In this document: piece after piece, positions 5,557 through 7,458 of the stretch
How the letters are laid out: each line of letters begins with the position of its first letter
Numbering within the stretch: the stretch's first letter is position 1
Assembly (NCBI GenBank): GCA_036403035.1
Contig: DASWRT010000160.1
Location: 1 to 7,458, forward strand
Length of the DNA: 7,458 bases
Source of the DNA: DASWRT01 sp036403035
Lineage (GTDB): Bacteria > Pseudomonadota > Alphaproteobacteria > ATCC43930 > CGMCC-115725
Reading direction: 5' to 3'
The notes under the pieces: model-generated
Told to the model about the DNA's origin: nothing
Database searches by the model: none
The model's input: the letters and a program-made list of their open reading frames with translations, nothing else
Program-made: the position numbers and the translations under genes

Positions 5557-6024
5557 ATGATCACGCGTCGCCAACTCGAGATCCTGACCGGCGCGCTCAC
5601 GGGCACGTTCGGGATCGCCGTCATCGTCTCGAGCATCGCAGTCGGCAGCGGCTGGTCGAGCGCCGGCGTGCAGTCGGGAACATTCCCCCTGGTCGCCGGC
5701 ATCCTGATCCTGGGGGGCAGCCTCGCGAATCTCGCCCGCGCCTTTGTTGACCCGCCCGCGCTGGCGTTGCGCGCGTCGGAGCTGCGGCGGGTCGGCCTGC
5801 TCTTCCTGCCGGCGGTCGCCTTCGTCGCCGTCATCCCGTTCGTCGGCCTCTACGTGGCGTCCGTCTTCTATCTGCTGTGGACGCTCAGCGTGCAGCACCG
5901 GATGCCGTACTGGCGCTCGGGGCTGATCGCGCTCGCTACCGTGGTGACGCTGTACTGGCTCTTCGAGCAGGTCTTCGAGGTCGAGCTGCCGCACGGCTGG
6001 CTCGGCGCCGCGCTTGGGTTCTGA
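5557..6024 (+). CDS. tctB: Tripartite tricarboxylate transporter small membrane subunit TctB
   Basis: The 155-residue hydrophobic protein has the size and four-helix pattern of TctB. Helices lie at about 10-30, 42-62, 79-111 (long, possibly two) and 120-138. The family-like stretch VQSGTFPLVAGILILGG (38-54) resembles the GPxxFP motif region, and EQVFEVELPHGWLG (137-150) matches the conserved C-terminal end before the last turn. TctB is the poorly conserved partner of TctA in the inner membrane; its exact role in transport is not settled. Translation starts at ATG 5557 with AGGGGA at 5541-5546, ten bases upstream. Its position between tctC and tctA supports the call where sequence conservation alone would be weak. 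Confidence 0.88.
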   Translation: MITRRQLEILTGALTGTFGIAVIVSSIAVGSGWSSAGVQSGTFPLVAGILILGGSLANLARAFVDPPALALRASELRRVGLLFLPAVAFVAVIPFVGLYVASVFYLLWTLSVQHRMPYWRSGLIALATVVTLYWLFEQVFEVELPHGWLGAALGF

Positions 6025-6028
6025 GGAG
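6024..6028 (+). promoter_or_regulatory. Shine-Dalgarno of tctA overlapping the tctB stop codon
   Basis: AGGAG at 6024-6028 begins with the last base of the tctB TGA and lies six bases before GTG 6035. This spacing decides for the GTG start over the ATG at 6056, and the overlap suggests translational coupling of the two membrane subunits. Confidence 0.6.
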
Positions 6029-6034
6029 CGGTCG

Positions 6035-7458
6035 GTGGAGAACGTATCCGAACTGATGCAGGGCTTCGCGATCGCCCTGTCGCTGCCGCATCTCGGCCTC
6101 ATGGTGGTGGGCGTCCTCTTCGGCATCCTGGTCGGCGTGCTGCCGGGGCTCGGCGCGCCGAACGGCGTCTCTCTCCTGCTGCCGCTCACCTTCGGCATGC
6201 AGCCAGTCTCGGCGATCATCCTGTTGTCGAGCATGTACTGGGGGGCGCTCTTCGGCGGGTCGGTGACCTCGATCCTCTTCAACATCCCCGGCGAGCCCTC
6301 TTCGGTCGCGACCACCTTCGACGGCTATCCCATGGCCCGCGACGGGCGAGCGACCACGGCGCTCGCCACGGCCTTCGGCTCGGCCGCCTTCGGCGCGCTG
6401 GCGGGGGTCGTGCTGATCACGCTGCTCGCGAGCTGGGTTGCCAACGTCGCGCTGCAATTCGGCCCGGCCGAGTATTTCGCCGTCTATTTCCTCGCGTTCG
6501 CGAGCTTCATCGGCATGGGCGGCGCGCGCGCCTCCAAGACGGTCGTTTCGCTCGCCATCGGCTTTGCGCTCGCGGCCGTCGGCATCGACACCGTTTCGGG
6601 CAACGTGCGCCTCACCATGGGCGTCGACGAGCTTGTGAAGGGCGTGAGCTTCGTCGTCGCGGTGATGGGCCTCTTCGGCATCGGCGAGCTCATGATCGCG
6701 GTCGAGGACGAGATGAAGGTCAAGGGCGTCAACTCGAAGGTCGAGTGGCGCGAGGTCATCCGCACCCTCGTTCATCTTCCGCGGCACGGCTGGGCGCTGC
6801 TGCGCAGCGCCGCGATCGGCTGCTGGATGGGGATAACGCCCGGCGGTCCCACCGCCGCTTCCTTCATGAGCTACGCCATCGCGCGCCGCGTGTCGCCGCG
6901 CCGCGACAATTTCGGGCGCGGCGAGCAGGAAGGCATCATCGCGCCGGAGACCGCCGACCACGCCGCCGGCACCAGCGCCCTGCTGCCGATGCTGTCGCTC
7001 GGCATCCCGGGCTCGGCGACCGCCGCGGTCATGATGGGCGGGCTCATGATCTGGGGCCTCAATCCCGGCCCCATGCTCTTCATCGAGCAGAAGGATTTCG
7101 TCTGGGGCCTGATCGCCTCGATGTATCTCGGCAACGTCGTCTCGCTCGTCCTCGTGCTGCTGACGGTGCCGATCTTCGCCGCGATGATGCGCGTTCCCTT
7201 CTTCATCATCGCCCCCCTGATCTTCATCGTGATCACGGTCGGCGCCTACTCGGTGTCGAACTCCTATCTCGACGTCCTGCTGATGATGGGATTCGGCGTC
7301 CTGGGTTTCCTCTTCAAGAAGCTCGACTACCCGGTGGCGCCGCTGGTGCTCGCGATGGTGATCGGCGACAAGGCCGAGGATGCATTCCGCCAATCGATGC
7401 TGCTGTCGAACGGCTCGCTGGGGATCTTCTTCAGCAATGGGCTCGTCAGCACGGTGAT
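6035..7458 (+). CDS. tctA: Tripartite tricarboxylate transporter large membrane subunit TctA, 3' partial
   Basis: The frame is open from GTG 6035 to the right edge (474 complete codons). TctA proteins have about 500 residues, so only the last few dozen are missing. About a dozen membrane segments can be seen. Both copies of the family's repeated motif are present: GVLPGLGAPNGVSLLLPLTF (34-53) with NIPGEPSSVATTFDGYPMA (83-101), and the second-half WMGITPGGPTAASFMSYA (264-281) with FGRGEQEGIIAPETADHAA (293-311) and LGIPGSATAAVMMGGLMIWG (322-341), followed by LNPGPMLF. The Gly/Pro-rich loops are thought to form the substrate and cation path. It probably drives import by the ion gradient together with TctB and receives ligand from TctC. 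The GTG start is chosen for its well-placed AGGAG and because the protein then begins at the usual distance before the first helix. Confidence 0.95.
   Translation, partial: MENVSELMQGFAIALSLPHLGLMVVGVLFGILVGVLPGLGAPNGVSLLLPLTFGMQPVSAIILLSSMYWGALFGGSVTSILFNIPGEPSSVATTFDGYPMARDGRATTALATAFGSAAFGALAGVVLITLLASWVANVALQFGPAEYFAVYFLAFASFIGMGGARASKTVVSLAIGFALAAVGIDTVSGNVRLTMGVDELVKGVSFVVAVMGLFGIGELMIAVEDEMKVKGVNSKVEWREVIRTLVHLPRHGWALLRSAAIGCWMGITPGGPTAASFMSYAIARRVSPRRDNFGRGEQEGIIAPETADHAAGTSALLPMLSLGIPGSATAAVMMGGLMIWGLNPGPMLFIEQKDFVWGLIASMYLGNVVSLVLVLLTVPIFAAMMRVPFFIIAPLIFIVITVGAYSVSNSYLDVLLMMGFGVLGFLFKKLDYPVAPLVLAMVIGDKAEDAFRQSMLLSNGSLGIFFSNGLVSTV

Noticed and set aside
5936..7393. Long minus-strand open frame (485 codons) opposite tctB/tctA
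   Set aside because: Its product is dominated by His, Asp, Glu and Arg with no fold-like pattern, as expected for the complement of a GC-rich membrane-protein gene. The plus strand encodes clear TctB and TctA motifs.

Overview
The window comes from a GC-rich bacterium, most likely an alphaproteobacterium of the Hyphomicrobiales (Bradyrhizobium or Rhodoplanes type). This is inferred from the strong GC bias at third codon positions and from the gene families present: a TctC/TctB/TctA transporter, class III CoA-transferase, crotonase, GntR/FCD regulator, TerC protein and glycine-zipper envelope protein. The genus is a guess. Coding density is high. The window shows no RNA gene, insertion sequence, CRISPR array or integration site.

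Left part, minus strand (1-2223): three genes read leftward. Nearest the middle is a GntR/FCD regulator (1513-2223). After a 163-base gap comes a TerC-family membrane protein (699-1349), which probably starts at a TTG with a good ribosome binding site rather than at a far-upstream ATG. After a further 114 bases comes a secreted glycine-zipper protein (start at 584) that runs off the left edge.

Middle (2224-2381): a 158-base, relatively AT-rich divergent promoter region. It holds a perfect 16-bp palindrome and three related elements, all sharing a TGC-NN-GCA core, with centres 20 to 22 bp apart (about two helical turns). This is the best candidate operator array for the GntR regulator.

Right part, plus strand (2382-7458): a probable five-gene operon. 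It encodes a crotonase-fold enzyme that lacks both glutamates of classical enoyl-CoA hydratases, a class III (CaiB/BaiF) CoA-transferase with its catalytic Asp, a periplasmic TctC-type binding protein, the small membrane subunit TctB, and the large membrane subunit TctA (cut by the right edge about where its C-terminus is expected). A GC-rich hairpin followed by an A-rich leader with a strong Shine-Dalgarno site separates the enzyme genes from tctC.

Read together, this looks like a catabolic module. A carboxylate is bound in the periplasm by TctC, imported by TctAB, converted to its CoA thioester by the CoA-transferase and processed by the crotonase, with the divergent GntR protein as likely sensor and repressor. 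The substrate cannot be read from the sequence. The gene families are all known. The points worth follow-up are the atypical crotonase active site, the phased operator array and the intra-operon hairpin.
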